A stretch of DNA of 37,570 nt from a virus. Position numbers and translations under genes: made by a program. Positions 32,227-37,529 of the stretch are shown here, one piece after another. The notes under the pieces are model-generated. The model was not told where the DNA came from. It searched no databases and worked only from the letters and a program-made list of their open reading frames with translations. Every line of letters starts with the position of its first letter. The stretch's first letter is position 1. The stretch spans positions 1-37,570 of IMG/VR virus record IMGVR_UViG_3300032516_000077. The stretch is one strand, 5' to 3'.

Positions 32227-34185
32227 CTATACACGTCTCCCCCTGCGACCCTGGAAATAACTGGACCGATCGTCTTCTGAATCAGTCTCCGGTTCCGCAC
32301 TCTCAGTCAACGACTCGGGCCGCTTCGTCAGCGTTGCCACCGTTGACGGATCGAACAGCAGCGCCTCCAGACCTTGCGCCTTGCATGCCGCGTGCACGTA
32401 GTTCTCGCATGACCGGTAGTGATTCGGCTCGATCTTCACGTACACGAGTTTTTTGTTCCCGTGGATGTCCACCTTCGGCTCGATGTACTCGTTTCGCACC
32501 TGGTCGAGGTAGTCCTGAGTCACATCCGCCGGCAAGTGGAACCGAGCGCCCGCGATCAGTGCCGTTACCTCGCGTGAGAGTATCATCGACTGCCCCATCC
32601 ACCATATTCCATTCGACGACTGTTCGACAACTGGCTTTTTGAAATCAACGCGGGCCATTCCGATGTATGGTTTTATCTGTGGTATGTGGTTGCAGATGTA
32701 ATCGACGTCCTCGGGCCGATGTCCACCGCGGTCCATGAACCCGAACCAGATATCGAGTTCAGTTCCGTCCTTGCGCAGGTATGGTGTAGCAAACACGGAC
32801 CCGCGGAATCTCTCGTATGCCAACTGGTGCGGGTCCTTGCCGTCCTCGGTTTCATCCTTCGCGCACGCGGCAAATCCGGACCGCGCAAGGTATTTCTCCA
32901 TGCCGCGCCCGAACCCAGACACTACCCAATAAAATCCATCATCCTGGCAGTCGGAGCCGATAATCAGCGTCAGCACTTCATTCGGAATTTCCGCCGCCGC
33001 ATACTGACGATACGCCATTTTTTTCTTCGCGAGAAAATCCTCAGATATCTGTATTGTCTCTTCCTGCCAGAATTCCCCCATGTCCTCATTTATGAACGTT
33101 TGCACGGCTTCACTTCCCTTCTTCTGCGCGGCAAACCACCGAGACAGGGCCTCCGCAAACGTAAACGAGTAATCGACGAACCGCGTATACTGAAAAGACT
33201 TTGCTTTCACTGGTTTTCGGGCCGTGACTTTGCCGTCTTCGATTTTCTCACCATCCGCCACCCATACCACACGCGCGCACATCTCGATACGGTGTTTCTC
33301 CTCAATTGTTTTTTTGCACGACACACATTCGTATCGAGCCGCGTTTTCTTTCAAAATACGCCCCGCGTCGTGGTCCATTTCGCCCTTCGAATTCGCGATT
33401 TCCTTCACTTGACGTATAGAAAGCACCTGAAAACGCCCACAGTGAGGGCATGGATGGTATGCTTTTAGGTTCAAAACACCCGATTGCTGCATCTCTTCGT
33501 GCAGGCAATCACCATAAAACAGCGGCGACGACTCCATAATTGACTTATGGCGACCAATAATTCGGTATGCTTCTTGTCTTCTTTTCAGTGATTCGACCGG
33601 GTTCCAGCCCCGTTTTTTGCGGTATTTTGACACTTCCGATGCGTAAATCAACCCCGAGGACCACGTCGCGATGTCTGATGGGACCTCTGCCGAACCAATG
33701 CGGAGAAACATGTGCGACAACCGCATTTTCTTCTGTGTCAAGTCGTCGTCGTTGCCCGACCAGTATTTTTTGATCGTCGGTATCTCTTTTATCATCGGGC
33801 GAATACGATCCGCAAACATATCCGACGCGGTTTCCTTCTTCGCATAGATCACGATACCATTCATCGGCAGATTATCAATGCACCATGCGACCTGCACCTC
33901 TGCAATCAGTGATTTTCCTACCTGGGTAGGCGCGCACTGGATGACCGTATCGCATTCCGCAATCGCATCGAGTATTTCTTCCTGCCACTTGTACGGCTGG
34001 AATGCCCCAGGGCGCGCGTATGCCGTTGTCAGCCGATAGTGCTGACGTGCCCATTCTGTCGGGCGGGGTTGGTCACGTATCCGCGTGAGTTCGATCTCTA
34101 TCGAACGCAACACTGACGCGTGTTCCACGTAGCAAAAAGCGAAGGACGGTTTCCCGTCCCCCGCCACTATCATCGGCACGCTCAC
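32227..34185 (-). CDS. Terminase large subunit (gpA family)
   Basis: The 652-aa protein has QPYKWQEEILDAI (Q motif area), the Walker A loop APTQVGKS (85-92), an acidic Walker-B-like segment in GLIYASEVSKYRKK, and a zinc-like pair set CPHCG...CVSCKK typical of gpA-type terminases. The nuclease half has LIIGSDCQDDGFYWVV and FGFMDRGGHRPEDVDYIC. It cuts concatemers and drives DNA into the prohead. The GTG start overlaps the preceding stop (TAGTG). The C-terminus ends in a short acidic and then Arg-rich tail. Confidence 0.92.
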   Translation of the reverse strand: MSVPMIVAGDGKPSFAFCYVEHASVLRSIEIELTRIRDQPRPTEWARQHYRLTTAYARPGAFQPYKWQEEILDAIAECDTVIQCAPTQVGKSLIAEVQVAWCIDNLPMNGIVIYAKKETASDMFADRIRPMIKEIPTIKKYWSGNDDDLTQKKMRLSHMFLRIGSAEVPSDIATWSSGLIYASEVSKYRKKRGWNPVESLKRRQEAYRIIGRHKSIMESSPLFYGDCLHEEMQQSGVLNLKAYHPCPHCGRFQVLSIRQVKEIANSKGEMDHDAGRILKENAARYECVSCKKTIEEKHRIEMCARVVWVADGEKIEDGKVTARKPVKAKSFQYTRFVDYSFTFAEALSRWFAAQKKGSEAVQTFINEDMGEFWQEETIQISEDFLAKKKMAYRQYAAAEIPNEVLTLIIGSDCQDDGFYWVVSGFGRGMEKYLARSGFAACAKDETEDGKDPHQLAYERFRGSVFATPYLRKDGTELDIWFGFMDRGGHRPEDVDYICNHIPQIKPYIGMARVDFKKPVVEQSSNGIWWMGQSMILSREVTALIAGARFHLPADVTQDYLDQVRNEYIEPKVDIHGNKKLVYVKIEPNHYRSCENYVHAACKAQGLEALLFDPSTVATLTKRPESLTESAEPETDSEDDRSSYFQGRRGRRV

Positions 34186-34373
34186 TACTTCGGAGCCCGA
34201 GTCTTAGGAACCTCAACCGGACCCGTCACCGCCGCGCGCAGACTCGCCTTGATCGCCTGCACCGTTGCCGACGGATCGTTCTCGATCGCCGATGCAAGAA
34301 TCTCCGCCTCTGCAACGCCCATCGTTGCCTTGATCATGTCACCAACCGGGCCAACCACTTTCTTCGAACGCAT
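34185..34373 (-). CDS. Small protein coupled to TerL (possible minimal TerS or accessory)
   Basis: From the ATG at 34373, with a very strong RBS (GAGGAGGTAGTG), this gives MRSKKVVGPVGDMIKATMGV... (62 aa), a basic helical protein. It overlaps terL by one base (TAGTG). Small terminase subunits usually sit here, but they are longer and carry a helix-turn-helix that is not evident, so the role is open. A longer frame to 34430 would start inside the last attC and lacks this RBS. This is the first gene after the cassette array. Confidence 0.55.
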   Translation of the reverse strand: MRSKKVVGPVGDMIKATMGVAEAEILASAIENDPSATVQAIKASLRAAVTGPVEVPKTRAPK

Positions 34374-34401
34374 CACTACCTCCTCTTGTTTATGTTGATA
34401 T

Positions 34402-34415
34402 TCCGGCATTCGCCG
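34402..34415 (-). other. Short hairpin between last attC and the terL leader
   Basis: CCGGC-GAAT-GCCGG forms a 5-bp stem in the 50-bp leader between the last attC and the RBS at 34374-34385. There is no T-run, so it is not a terminator. It may mark the edge of the array. Confidence 0.35.
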
Positions 34416-34424
34416 GTTTATTTC

Positions 34425-34565
34425 GGCCAACGGTTACGCAACGGCAGAATGTTTCGCCCGCTCTCTCGCGCATATTCGGCCGCCACGGAATGCACCTTGA
34501 ACGCACGCGATGCCATACCCTTTGCAGCCCTGACATGGCGGAATTTCTGCCTTGCGTTCTTGCAC
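34425..34565 (-). repeat. attC site J (last of array)
   Basis: R'' is GTGCAAG (34559-34565), with G in place of the final C. One spacer base follows, then L'' ACGCAAGGCAGAA; L' at 34436-34450 pairs with it, leaving one unpaired base. R' is GTTGGCC (34425-34431). The middle is about 95 bp and codes the C-terminus of the cassette ORF. Confidence 0.75.
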
Positions 34566-34688
34566 GGCGGAGCGAACTGTTTTGCGGCGCTCAACTTCTG
34601 CAACAATGATTCGCATCGCGTCACCATGGTTACCAGTATAAGACCCCATAAACTCGCGCACAGTTGAAATTGCTTCTTCGAGATTCAT
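34434..34688 (-). CDS. Cassette J protein, Cys-motif (84 aa)
   Basis: MNLEEAISTVREFMGSYTGN... has an N-terminal helical half and then CQGCKGYGIACVQGAF, similar to one half of a DnaJ-type CxxCxGxG zinc repeat. Its last about 40 codons read through the attC palindrome and the TAA lies inside the L'/spacer junction. Leader: starts at the cassette boundary with TTGCACGCAATTTTGC and has AAGGAGCAACA before the ATG. No known family; a small regulatory or nucleic-acid-binding role would be a guess. Confidence 0.6.
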   Translation of the reverse strand: MNLEEAISTVREFMGSYTGNHGDAMRIIVAEVERRKTVRSAVQERKAEIPPCQGCKGYGIACVQGAFRGGRICARERAKHSAVA

Positions 34689-34720
34689 TGTTGCTCCTTA
34701 CATGGTCGCCGCAAAATTGC

Positions 34721-34804
34721 GTGCAACGACGGTTCGGCCAACGGGTGCTGGCTGGTACGCTATTCACTTCGCTTCCCCGGCTGGCATCCCTTGGCCTGTT
34801 GCAC
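34721..34804 (-). repeat. attC site I
   Basis: R'' GTGCAAC (34798-34804), one spacer base, L'' GGCCAAGGGATGC (34784-34796). L' (34736-34748) pairs with one extra C and one unpaired A. The spacer is eight instead of five bases. R' GTTGCAC is at 34721-34727. R'' matches the start of cassette J rather than I, an exception to the usual pattern. Confidence 0.8.
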
Positions 34805-34948
34805 GCTTTTGTCAACCGCTCCACACGTTGCGACGCGTTGTTGATACTCGATAATGCACTCCTTTAAGAGCACTGACACAGTAGACAACGCTTTTTCCGC
34901 CTCGGATAAACGAGCTTTGGTATACACGAGCTTTTCTAATACTGTCAT
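34760..34948 (-). CDS. Cassette I protein, coiled coil (62 aa)
   Basis: MTVLEKLVYTKARLSEAEKALSTV... is a continuous amphipathic helix followed by a polar C-terminus (RVATCGAVDKSVQQAKGCQPGKRSE) encoded by sequence shared with other cassettes and by the attC itself. The RBS is GAAAGGGCTGCGC before the ATG. The unrelated N-terminal half and the repeated C-terminal half suggest the true functional part is the first about 40 residues. Function unknown. Confidence 0.6.
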   Translation of the reverse strand: MTVLEKLVYTKARLSEAEKALSTVSVLLKECIIEYQQRVATCGAVDKSVQQAKGCQPGKRSE

Positions 34949-34982
34949 GCGCAGCCCTTTCTTTTGGTCGGTTGACTATGGC

Positions 34983-35047
34983 GCATAACGCTCAGGCCGA
35001 CTCGCCCGAAGTGCTGTACTCAGCATTTTGGGCTTGGCCTATTGGTG
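34983..35047 (-). repeat. attC site H
   Basis: R'' CACCAAT (35041-35047, final C changed to T), one spacer, L'' GGCCAAGCCC (35030-35039), inner hairpin TGCTG...CAGCA, L' at 34995-35007, spacer TGAGC, R' GTTATGC (34983-34989). R'' is complementary to the cassette H start (GTTGGTGG). Confidence 0.75.
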
Positions 35048-35214
35048 GATGTAAACCGCGCCACAAAAGATTTCTGTCGGGCGCTTAACCAATTAGAACG
35101 ATCAATCCACCATTTATGATAGCTGTTATAATCACACGGATGCTTGATAGGAGCCAAAAGATACACGAAATAAATCAAAATTATTAGCAGACAGAAAAAA
35201 TCGTGAATACTCAT
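35020..35214 (-). CDS. Cassette H protein, N-terminal membrane segment (64 aa)
   Basis: MSIHDFFCLLIILIYFVYLLAPI is a membrane helix or uncleaved signal anchor, followed by a polar, Trp/Tyr/Lys-rich part (HKWWIDRSNWL...). It is the only membrane protein among the cassettes. The leader shares GAAATTATAGG, GGGCGCA and GAAAGGAA with the leader of cassette E although the proteins are unrelated. The final residues are encoded by attC. Function unknown. Confidence 0.6.
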   Translation of the reverse strand: MSIHDFFCLLIILIYFVYLLAPIKHPCDYNSYHKWWIDRSNWLSARQKSFVARFTSTNRPSPKC

Positions 35215-35265
35215 ACGTTCCTTTCAAAATGCGCCCGACCTATAATTTCGAGCGCTGGTTATTTC

Positions 35266-35389
35266 CACCAACGCCCTGGCCAACTGCGCTGCCTAAGTTG
35301 CCATATAGCAATCATGACAAATATTCATTACAGCCGGTTGAGTCTTACAACATTCGCACATGAGAGGTGGCGTAGTTGGCATGTTGCGC
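35266..35389 (-). repeat. attC site G
   Basis: R'' GCGCAAC (35383-35389) is complementary over ten bases to the start of cassette G (GTTGCGCGCT). Two spacer bases, L'' GCCAACTACGC; L' GCGCAGTTGGCC (35278-35289), spacer AGGGC, R' GTTGGTG (35266-35272). One mismatch/bulge in the arm. Confidence 0.85.
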
Positions 35390-35511
35390 GCTGGTTTGTC
35401 AACCTCCGCACGTTTGGCCGCGTTCCACCCAAACTCCGCACTACGTATATCTACCTGATAATCGATAGGCCCCTGAGCATCCCACCATTCTCGAAATGTC
35501 TTCGCGGCCAT
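35293..35511 (-). CDS. Cassette G protein, C-terminal zinc-like motif (72 aa)
   Basis: From the ATG at 35511 (TTGGAGGTGAT as RBS) the protein is MAAKTFREWWDAQGPIDYQV... The FREWW...AxxAFGxxWNAA-like start (SAEFGWNAAKRAEV) resembles small phage proteins of unknown role. The C-terminal MCECCKTQPAVMNICHDCYM has two Cys pairs suited to bind zinc, and is encoded inside the attC middle region. A longer frame to 35760 overlaps cassette F and is rejected. Confidence 0.6.
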   Translation of the reverse strand: MAAKTFREWWDAQGPIDYQVDIRSAEFGWNAAKRAEVDKPARNMPTTPPLMCECCKTQPAVMNICHDCYMAT

Positions 35512-35537
35512 ATCACCTCCAATGTTGACAAAATAGC

Positions 35538-35678
35538 GCGCAACGTTCTCACAAACATGCGCTGTCTCCGCCCAACGGTGTATGCATACCAACGAACGAA
35601 CGATGACGCGCGACCTCTTTGCGCAGCTCCGCGACCTCTTCGCGCAGGGCGGAGATTGCGTCATTTTGTGTGTTGGCC
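35538..35678 (-). repeat. attC site F (best-paired)
   Basis: R'' GGCCAAC (35672-35678) complements the cassette F start GTTGGCC. One spacer base, then L'' CACAAAATGACGC pairs with L' GCGCATGTTTGTG (35550-35562), leaving one extrahelical base on each arm. A further 9-bp stem, TCTCCGCCC/GGGCGGAGA, follows. Spacer AGAAC, R' GTTGCGC (35538-35544). Confidence 0.88.
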
Positions 35679-35815
35679 GATGCGGAGGGAGCTTCCGCAA
35701 GTATTGGCGCAACATATTCACCCGTACCGTTACAGGCACCACAGATGATAGAATCTTCATCTATATCGAAACCGCCACGACCTTTACAAGAAGGACAATC
35801 TTTTTGTTGCGCCAT
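35549..35815 (-). CDS. Cassette F protein, DnaJ-type zinc motif (88 aa)
   Basis: MAQQKDCPSCKGRGGFDIDEDSIICGACNGTGEY... contains two CxxCxGxG repeats 16 residues apart, a single DnaJ-like zinc knuckle pair. A coiled coil follows (AISALREEVAELRKEVARH). The fold suggests a zinc-stabilised hairpin with a dimerising helix. RBS ACTGGAGGTAATAG. The end of the ORF runs through attC to a TGA at the L'/spacer junction. Such small zinc proteins are frequent in phage genomes, but their roles are mostly unknown. Confidence 0.65.
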   Translation of the reverse strand: MAQQKDCPSCKGRGGFDIDEDSIICGACNGTGEYVAPILAEAPSASANTQNDAISALREEVAELRKEVARHRSFVGMHTPLGGDSACL

Positions 35816-35843
35816 CTATTACCTCCAGTGCGACCGTAGTTTC

Positions 35844-35904
35844 GGCCAACGTTTGCCGCATAGCCGAAGTTACGCTTCGGAATTTTGGATTGCGGCTGTT
35901 GTAC
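35844..35904 (-). repeat. attC site E
   Basis: R'' GTACAAC (35898-35904), one spacer base, L'' GCCGCA, inner perfect hairpin CCGAAG-CGTAA-CTTCGG, L' TGCGGC, spacer AAAC, R' GTTGGCC (35844-35850). It is compact at 61 bp. R'' differs in one base from the complement of the cassette E start. Confidence 0.78.
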
Positions 35905-36139
35905 GAAGTTGCTCGCCTTCCTTAGTGTCCAGCGGGCGCAATTCTTTTTTGATGGCATCGAAAGCGGCAAGTAGCTTGTCGATGTTTGCCCCCTCGAAAT
36001 GACATACCCCAGATCCAGAGTCGCTATACAAATGAATACCAATAAAGTCCTTATCGACAAGCGGCTCCCCACCACGGTCACAGTATATTTCAACACCCAT
36101 TCCTTCGCTTCCGTTATCATCAATATCAAAACTTAACAT
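35870..36139 (-). CDS. Cassette E protein, acidic (89 aa)
   Basis: MLSFDIDDNGSEGMGVEIYC... is an acidic protein with alternating beta-like strands (VEIYCDRGGEPLVD, FIGIHLYSDSGSGVCHF) and a helix (IDKLLAAFDAIKKEL). The RBS is GAAAGGAATCGTT. Two Cys are isolated, not paired. No family is recognised. Its last codons reach into the attC inner hairpin. Leader shared with cassette H. Confidence 0.6.
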   Translation of the reverse strand: MLSFDIDDNGSEGMGVEIYCDRGGEPLVDKDFIGIHLYSDSGSGVCHFEGANIDKLLAAFDAIKKELRPLDTKEGEQLRTTAAIQNSEA

Positions 36140-36191
36140 AACGATTCCTTTCTTTGCGCCCGCCTATAATTTCCAGAAGGCGAGCAATTTT

Positions 36192-36289
36192 GTGCAACGG
36201 ACCGGCCAAGTGCGGAGTTCGCGCACTACAAAATTCCAACTCCATATTCTGAATATTTGGCGCGAATTTCACCACTTGGCGTGTTATGC
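36192..36289 (-). repeat. attC site D
   Basis: R'' GCATAAC (36283-36289) is complementary over nine bases to the cassette D start GTTATGCGC. L'' CGCCAAGTG pairs with L' CACTTGGCC (36204-36212) with one unpaired base. Spacer GGTCC, R' GTTGCAC (36192-36198). A second inverted repeat GTGCGGAGT/ACTCCGCAC flanks it. Confidence 0.85.
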
Positions 36290-36546
36290 GCTTTTGCCGG
36301 GGACTCCGCACGTTTGCGGCGCATCCTTGCCGGTTCAGAGTGACACAGCTCGTCCGGCCACCCAAGCGCATTCTTCACAAAGTTACCACCAGCAGCCGCT
36401 TGTTCACAGTCGGTAAGCGATTTCCCGTAAGTGACAATGTGCGTCCGATTGTTCGCTTTATCCCACGCAACAACAATGACCTGATTCAAACTATACTTAG
36501 CAGATAGGCGCTTGGCCTCACTGAATGGCACACGTTTACAATTCAT
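36226..36546 (-). CDS. Cassette D hypothetical protein (106 aa)
   Basis: MNCKRVPFSEAKRLSAKYSL... has a folded-looking N-terminal two thirds (VIVVAWDKANNRTHIVTYGKSLTDCEQAAAGGNFVKNALGW), with a beta-hairpin then a helix, similar in pattern to small host-derived phage orphan proteins. The last about 40 residues are encoded by the repeated pre-attC segment and attC. There is no Cys-pair motif. RBS is AGAAAGGCAGCG. Confidence 0.6.
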   Translation of the reverse strand: MNCKRVPFSEAKRLSAKYSLNQVIVVAWDKANNRTHIVTYGKSLTDCEQAAAGGNFVKNALGWPDELCHSEPARMRRKRAESPAKAHNTPSGEIRAKYSEYGVGIL

Positions 36547-36584
36547 AGAGCGCTGCCTTTCTTACATGGTTCCCCGGCAATTGC

Positions 36585-36726
36585 GCATAACGTTTACGCA
36601 ACGGGCGACAGTTTGCCACTACACGACGGACAGTACACAATAGTATCGAGTACCCACGAGTGCTTGAAAGCAAGCCAACCCTCACGATGTTCACAGTGGC
36701 AAATTTTGTCCCTTGCGGTGTTGTGA
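36585..36726 (-). repeat. attC site C
   Basis: R'' TCACAAC (36720-36726), one spacer base, L'' CCGCAAGGGACAAAATTTGCC. L' GGCAAACTGTCGCCCGTTGCG pairs with several bulges. Spacer TAAAC, R' GTTATGC (36585-36591). Total 142 bp. Confidence 0.75.
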
Positions 36727-36839
36727 GCCGTTTGTGCGGACACAGCGGCCTTTACTGTTTGCCATGCCTCACGAATGAGAACAGTATCTGCAAACGCATC
36801 TACACTATCTAAAAGAGCAACTGCTTCTTGTAAATCCAT
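36594..36839 (-). CDS. Cassette C protein, Cys-rich C-terminus (81 aa)
   Basis: MDLQEAVALLDSVDAFADTV... is a helical N-terminal part, then KICHCEHREGWLAF and IVYCPSCSGKL, giving C-x-C and C-x2-C pairs 29 residues apart, a possible zinc site. The leader is identical to that of cassette B over its first 26 bases; RBS is ATAGGAGTTTGCC. The stop lies just before L'/R'. Function unknown. Confidence 0.6.
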   Translation of the reverse strand: MDLQEAVALLDSVDAFADTVLIREAWQTVKAAVSAQTAHNTARDKICHCEHREGWLAFKHSWVLDTIVYCPSCSGKLSPVA

Positions 36840-36874
36840 GGCAAACTCCTATAAAATGGTTCGTTTACAATTGC

Positions 36875-37023
36875 GTGCAACGTTCTCAGGCACCCGCCTG
36901 TAGTTTGCCCGTTCCATCGCAAGGGGCACACTGTACCTGAATAGGATTTCCATCATGACCCCGACACGGATACGAACCGTTGCCGGAGCAAGTAGGGCAA
37001 ATTGCAGGCTGCCTGTGTTGCTC
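36875..37023 (-). repeat. attC site B
   Basis: R'' GAGCAAC (37017-37023), one spacer base, then long arms 36995-37015 and 36887-36910. These pair along about 21 bp with a three-base bulge (CAGGCA-GCCTGCAATTTGCC against GGCAAACTACAGGC-GGG-TGCCTG). Spacer AGAAC, R' GTTGCAC (36875-36881). Confidence 0.85.
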
Positions 37024-37203
37024 GCTGTTGTAAACGACTCCACACGTTGAGGCCGCCTTAACCGTGAGAAACTGCGCAAACTCCGCTGCCCGATTAGCAA
37101 CTTCAAAAGGCTCCGATAGCTTCCCAGAAATACGCGCACCCAGAACATCCGCAATAGCGTAGGCCAGCATCGCGGCAATCTTCATATCGCGTACATCGTC
37201 CAT
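36886..37203 (-). CDS. Cassette B protein with DnaJ-type zinc repeats (105 aa)
   Basis: The ATG at 37203 (ATAGGAGGCCGCTA upstream) gives MDDVRDMKIAAMLAYAIADV..., a helical N-terminal part. The C-terminus then has CPTCSGNG and CAPCDGTG, two CxxCxGxG elements about 22 residues apart as in DnaJ zinc fingers. The zinc region lies inside the long attC middle, so this attC doubles as coding sequence for it. A frame to 37275 starts in the previous attC and is less likely. Confidence 0.65.
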   Translation of the reverse strand: MDDVRDMKIAAMLAYAIADVLGARISGKLSEPFEVANRAAEFAQFLTVKAASTCGVVYNSEQHRQPAICPTCSGNGSYPCRGHDGNPIQVQCAPCDGTGKLQAGA

Positions 37204-37239
37204 TAGCGGCCTCCTATAACATGGTTCGTTTACAATTGC

Positions 37240-37297
37240 GTGCAACGCCCTGGCAAACTTGCGGCGTGTACTCATGCCGTCAATTTGCCTGTTGTAT
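37240..37297 (-). repeat. attC site A (compact)
   Basis: R'' ATACAAC (37291-37297) complements the cassette A start GTTGTATGC over nine bases. One spacer base, L'' GGCAAATTG pairs with L' CAAGTTTGCC, leaving one extrahelical G. A CGGC/GCCG stem continues inside. Spacer AGGGC, R' GTTGCAC (37240-37246). Confidence 0.88.
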
Positions 37298-37457
37298 GCT
37301 GTTCGACCACGTTCAACACGATGGACGCGCCATTCTTGTCAAACTTATGTGGACAAATAGATTCGCATTCGCAAACCCCAAAATACTCGACACATGAACA
37401 GCCCTCCGAGCAAGCCGGGAAACCTACAGCGGATCTTTCTTTGGCGCGGTCTATCAT
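37272..37457 (-). CDS. Cassette A protein, Cys-rich (61 aa)
   Basis: From the ATG at 37457 (CGGAG seven bases before it) the protein is MIDRAKERSAVGFPACSEGCSCVEYFGVCECESICPH.... It has seven Cys within about 20 residues, consistent with a metal-bound knot. The frame to 37484 would start inside the cassette boundary and lacks an RBS. The short C-terminus (VVEQHTTGKLTA) is encoded by attC. No family recognised. Confidence 0.6.
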   Translation of the reverse strand: MIDRAKERSAVGFPACSEGCSCVEYFGVCECESICPHKFDKNGASIVLNVVEQHTTGKLTA

Positions 37458-37478
37458 ATCGCTCCGTGGTCGAATGGC

Positions 37479-37529
37479 ATACAACGCCCTGCTAAACAGC
37501 CGACAGTTGCCGCATCTTTGCTGTTAAAG
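37479..37529 (-). repeat. Probable attC of the truncated eleventh cassette
   Basis: R' GTTGTAT (37479-37485) and spacer AGGGC (37486-37490) are clear. L' CTGTTTAGC pairs partly with GCAAA (37517-37521) after a candidate R'' CTTTAAC (37523-37529). The arms are weaker than in the other sites. Confidence 0.5.

Larger units (their letters stand above)
34425..37529 (-). mobile_element. Integron-like gene-cassette array (10 complete cassettes plus one truncated)
   Basis: Ten units of about 240-390 bp each hold one ORF in the same orientation and end in a palindrome with attC layout: a 7-bp R'' ending AAC, one (rarely two) spacer bases, L'', a variable middle of very different length, L', usually five spacer bases, and GTT of R'. 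L''/L' arms pair with one or more unpaired bases, as in attC folds. Most R'' boxes are complementary to the start of their own cassette. Cassette limits, cut between G and TT, are about 37484/37245/36880/36590/36197/35849/35543/35271/34988/34726/34431. No integrase is in view. In the usual layout intI and attI would lie beyond 37570; without them the array would be a CALIN-type cluster. Confidence 0.85.

Noticed and set aside
32686-33468. 260-aa plus-strand open frame opposite terL
   Set aside because: It is antisense to a well supported terminase gene, has no RBS or recognisable motif, and reflects codon-composition effects.
35203-35748. 181-aa plus-strand open frame across two cassettes
   Set aside because: It crosses cassette boundaries and attC sites against the array direction and has no RBS.
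34425-37529. Palindromes between cassette ORFs as ordinary transcription terminators or REP elements
   Set aside because: They lack T-runs, lie partly inside coding sequence, vary from about 50 to 150 bp, and keep the GTT/AAC boxes and spacer lengths expected of attC sites.
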